This document shows positions 23,634 to 25,076 of a stretch of DNA of 25,076 nt, one piece after another (positions within the stretch are counted from its first letter, which is position 1; each line of letters opens with the position of its first letter). Location of the stretch: the NCBI RefSeq assembly GCF_000090795.2, contig NW_003546551.1, positions 87,384-112,459 on the forward strand. The letters are read 5' to 3'. Below the pieces are notes generated by a model. The model was not told the origin of the DNA. It searched no databases and saw only the letters and a program-made list of their open reading frames with translations. A program made the position numbers and the translations under genes. Origin of the DNA: Amphimedon queenslandica (taxonomy: Eukaryota > Porifera > Demospongiae > Haplosclerida > Niphatidae).

Positions 23634-24893
23634 TCACTTGACATAAATTTCATATTGTTCAAAAGGGGCATCTTCATTATTTGTGTCTTCATCACAGCAT
23701 AACCTCATCTCAATATTATCAGTAGTAGAGTGAGTAAAAGATCTATAGAACCAAGGAATAAGAGTACGTTGACAACAATTGGTTTCAGTACTACCACAAC
23801 CTTTACCATCCCATAATGGATCAGAAGAACACAAATGATGACAACCAACTTCACAATAATAGTTAGAACCAACAAATGATGGAACAGATTTAGGGTTTGA
23901 ACTACCACAAGGACAAAAACTATACTCAATAGAATTTCCACTAATCAATGACCAGATATGTTTCCTTGGGTTACCATGTGTTAGACTAATACCATCAATG
24001 TATGCTGAGTTTATATCCTTGCTAGCATAAAAGGCTGCTGCTCCATCTGTTGTTCCAATCTGATATCCAATCACTTTACCACATACTTGTGAATACTTTA
24101 TATCTTTTGATGGAAATGTTATACCAAAACAGCTACCACTATTAGTATCTGGTCTACCACAAGCACGAACTCCACCTGATGAATAAGTTCTAAACTGAGT
24201 AGGACATTTCTCATTAGGATTAGTCATATTCAGACTAGCTATTCTTCTCCACCCTCCTCCTTTACCACACAGAGTCTCCATGTGACAGTATACATGACGA
24301 CTATGTCCATTAACATCAGCTAGATTATAATAACCTGAAGGACTGTTAGGCCACTTACTGAGGATAGCATCACATGAGGAGAGGAGAGGAGATGAAGGAG
24401 CCTCTTCTTCATCATCTAAAGTCACATTAACATGTTTTGCTAGCAATCGAGACAACTTGTTAAGATCAGATGAGAGAGAAGACACTTGTGATTGCAGTGA
24501 AGCTAATTGAGGCTCAATAGCATTCAGTCTGGCATCAGTTGCAGCAGTAGAAGCATCTATTTTCACAATCTTAGTGTCAAGATTTGTAGTAGAGGTGTTC
24601 AATATTAGCTCCATATGTTTCAAAAGTGCTATTCCTTCTTCATTGCTATTACATGACTTTTCTTTACAGGATCCTACCATTTCCTTTAGCAGTGAGAGTT
24701 GAAAGATACTAGTGACACTATGAAGATTGTCAGTAACTCCATCTTTAAGCTGATCACTGATATTAGTCAGTGAATTCTCAATAAAAGACAAAGTAGTAGG
24801 ATTAACACAAGTACCATCAAGTGTACTACTGGCAGATAATGAATAAGAGGTCATACAAAGAACCAGTAGAATAGAATAATAAGAATACATCAT
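23634..24893 (-). CDS. Secreted coiled-coil protein with fibrinogen-like C-terminal domain (419 aa)
   Basis: Intact single-exon gene on the minus strand. Of two adjacent ATGs the first (24893-24891) was chosen; stop TGA at 23636-23634. A signal peptide (MMYSYYSILLVLCMTSYSLS) covers residues ~1-22. Residues ~30-155 are helical with Cys residues and a coiled coil (ARLNAIEPQLASLQSQVSSL), probably driving oligomerisation. From Cys174 the start of a fibrinogen-related domain is clear: CDAILSKWPNSPSGYYNL then YCHMETLCGKGGGWRRIA. After that the sequence departs from classical FReD and is Cys-rich, ending PFEQYEIYVK. Related GGGW-type domains are abundant in sponges and cnidarians. Roles in adhesion, matrix or recognition are inferred. 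It is a tandem duplicate of the pseudogene at 21231-22402, with a matching promoter. Confidence 0.9.
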   Translation of the reverse strand: MMYSYYSILLVLCMTSYSLSASSTLDGTCVNPTTLSFIENSLTNISDQLKDGVTDNLHSVTSIFQLSLLKEMVGSCKEKSCNSNEEGIALLKHMELILNTSTTNLDTKIVKIDASTAATDARLNAIEPQLASLQSQVSSLSSDLNKLSRLLAKHVNVTLDDEEEAPSSPLLSSCDAILSKWPNSPSGYYNLADVNGHSRHVYCHMETLCGKGGGWRRIASLNMTNPNEKCPTQFRTYSSGGVRACGRPDTNSGSCFGITFPSKDIKYSQVCGKVIGYQIGTTDGAAAFYASKDINSAYIDGISLTHGNPRKHIWSLISGNSIEYSFCPCGSSNPKSVPSFVGSNYYCEVGCHHLCSSDPLWDGKGCGSTETNCCQRTLIPWFYRSFTHSTTDNIEMRLCCDEDTNNEDAPFEQYEIYVK

Positions 24894-25076
24894 CTTCAAG
24901 TTAGAGTCTAATGAATGAAAGCATCCTCATAAAGCAAAGCCTTTTATAATGCCAGTCAGTAATTCAAGGCAACAACTATAGAAACAATCCCATAAGGTGC
25001 ATGTAAGTACAACTGATAATTCATAACTTCCAATAAACAGGTCAAGCTATTACACAAACAAGACACCTCAAGTATC
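24894..25076 (-). promoter_or_regulatory. Duplicated upstream region of the intact fibrinogen-like gene
   Basis: TATAAAAGG lies at 24948-24940, 47 nt upstream of the ATG, so the 5' UTR is short. The sequence from 24940 to about 25045 matches 22440-22544 upstream of the pseudogene with only scattered differences, so promoter and gene were duplicated together. From about 25040 to the window edge the sequence matches the inverted arm beyond 22733, indicating the end of a second copy of the palindromic element. Confidence 0.75.

Overview
This looks like nuclear DNA of an early-branching animal, most likely a demosponge (Amphimedon-like). That assignment is inference. It rests on AT-rich sequence, densely packed genes, very short GT-AG introns, an animal-type TULA/UBASH3 phosphatase, a ciliary gene, fibrinogen-like secreted proteins and a tandem family of very large single-exon surface proteins. 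No bacterial operon, phage, CRISPR, tRNA or rRNA feature is visible.

Layout, left to right. (1) Positions 1-8993: a head-to-tail array of three paralogous membrane-protein genes on the + strand. The first shows only its C-terminal tail; the other two are complete single-exon genes of 1423 and 1384 codons, 49 bp apart. Each complete protein has a signal sequence, a long right-handed beta-helix built from GG[AG][IL] and FxxN motifs (as in chlamydial Pmp adhesins), a probable beta-sandwich, a Cys-rich module, about eight or nine membrane segments, and a cytosolic tail with an acidic dileucine-type motif. (2) 9234-10970, minus: ETFB, the mitochondrial electron transfer flavoprotein beta subunit, 7 exons, 256 aa. 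(3) 10971-11365: a 395-bp divergent promoter interval. (4) 11366-16935, plus: a UBASH3/TULA-type protein of 9 exons and 694 aa with UBA, 2H-phosphoesterase, SH3 and histidine-phosphatase domains. (5) 17314-20936, minus: 13 exons encoding the C-terminal 439 residues of CFAP91 (MAATS1), an axonemal protein; its 5' exons are not in the gap before the next gene. (6) 21202-25076, minus: a tandem cluster of fibrinogen-domain secreted proteins, consisting of a frameshifted copy, a short 3' relic and one intact 419-aa gene, with matching promoters and a palindromic MITE-like element.

Two introns (ETFB intron 6 and a CFAP91 intron) carry tandem repeats with periods of 178 and 177 bp. They appear to be diverged, oppositely oriented members of one satellite-like family. 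The most interesting candidates are the beta-helix/multi-membrane receptor-like family, with its nearly absent intergenic space, and the apparent nesting of the fibrinogen-like cluster upstream of, or inside, CFAP91.

How the genes relate: ETFB, UBASH3 and CFAP91 are unrelated conserved genes. The two end clusters are lineage-expanded cell-surface or secreted families of the type used for recognition or adhesion. All exon coordinates were read by eye from splice sites and family similarity; no search was run.
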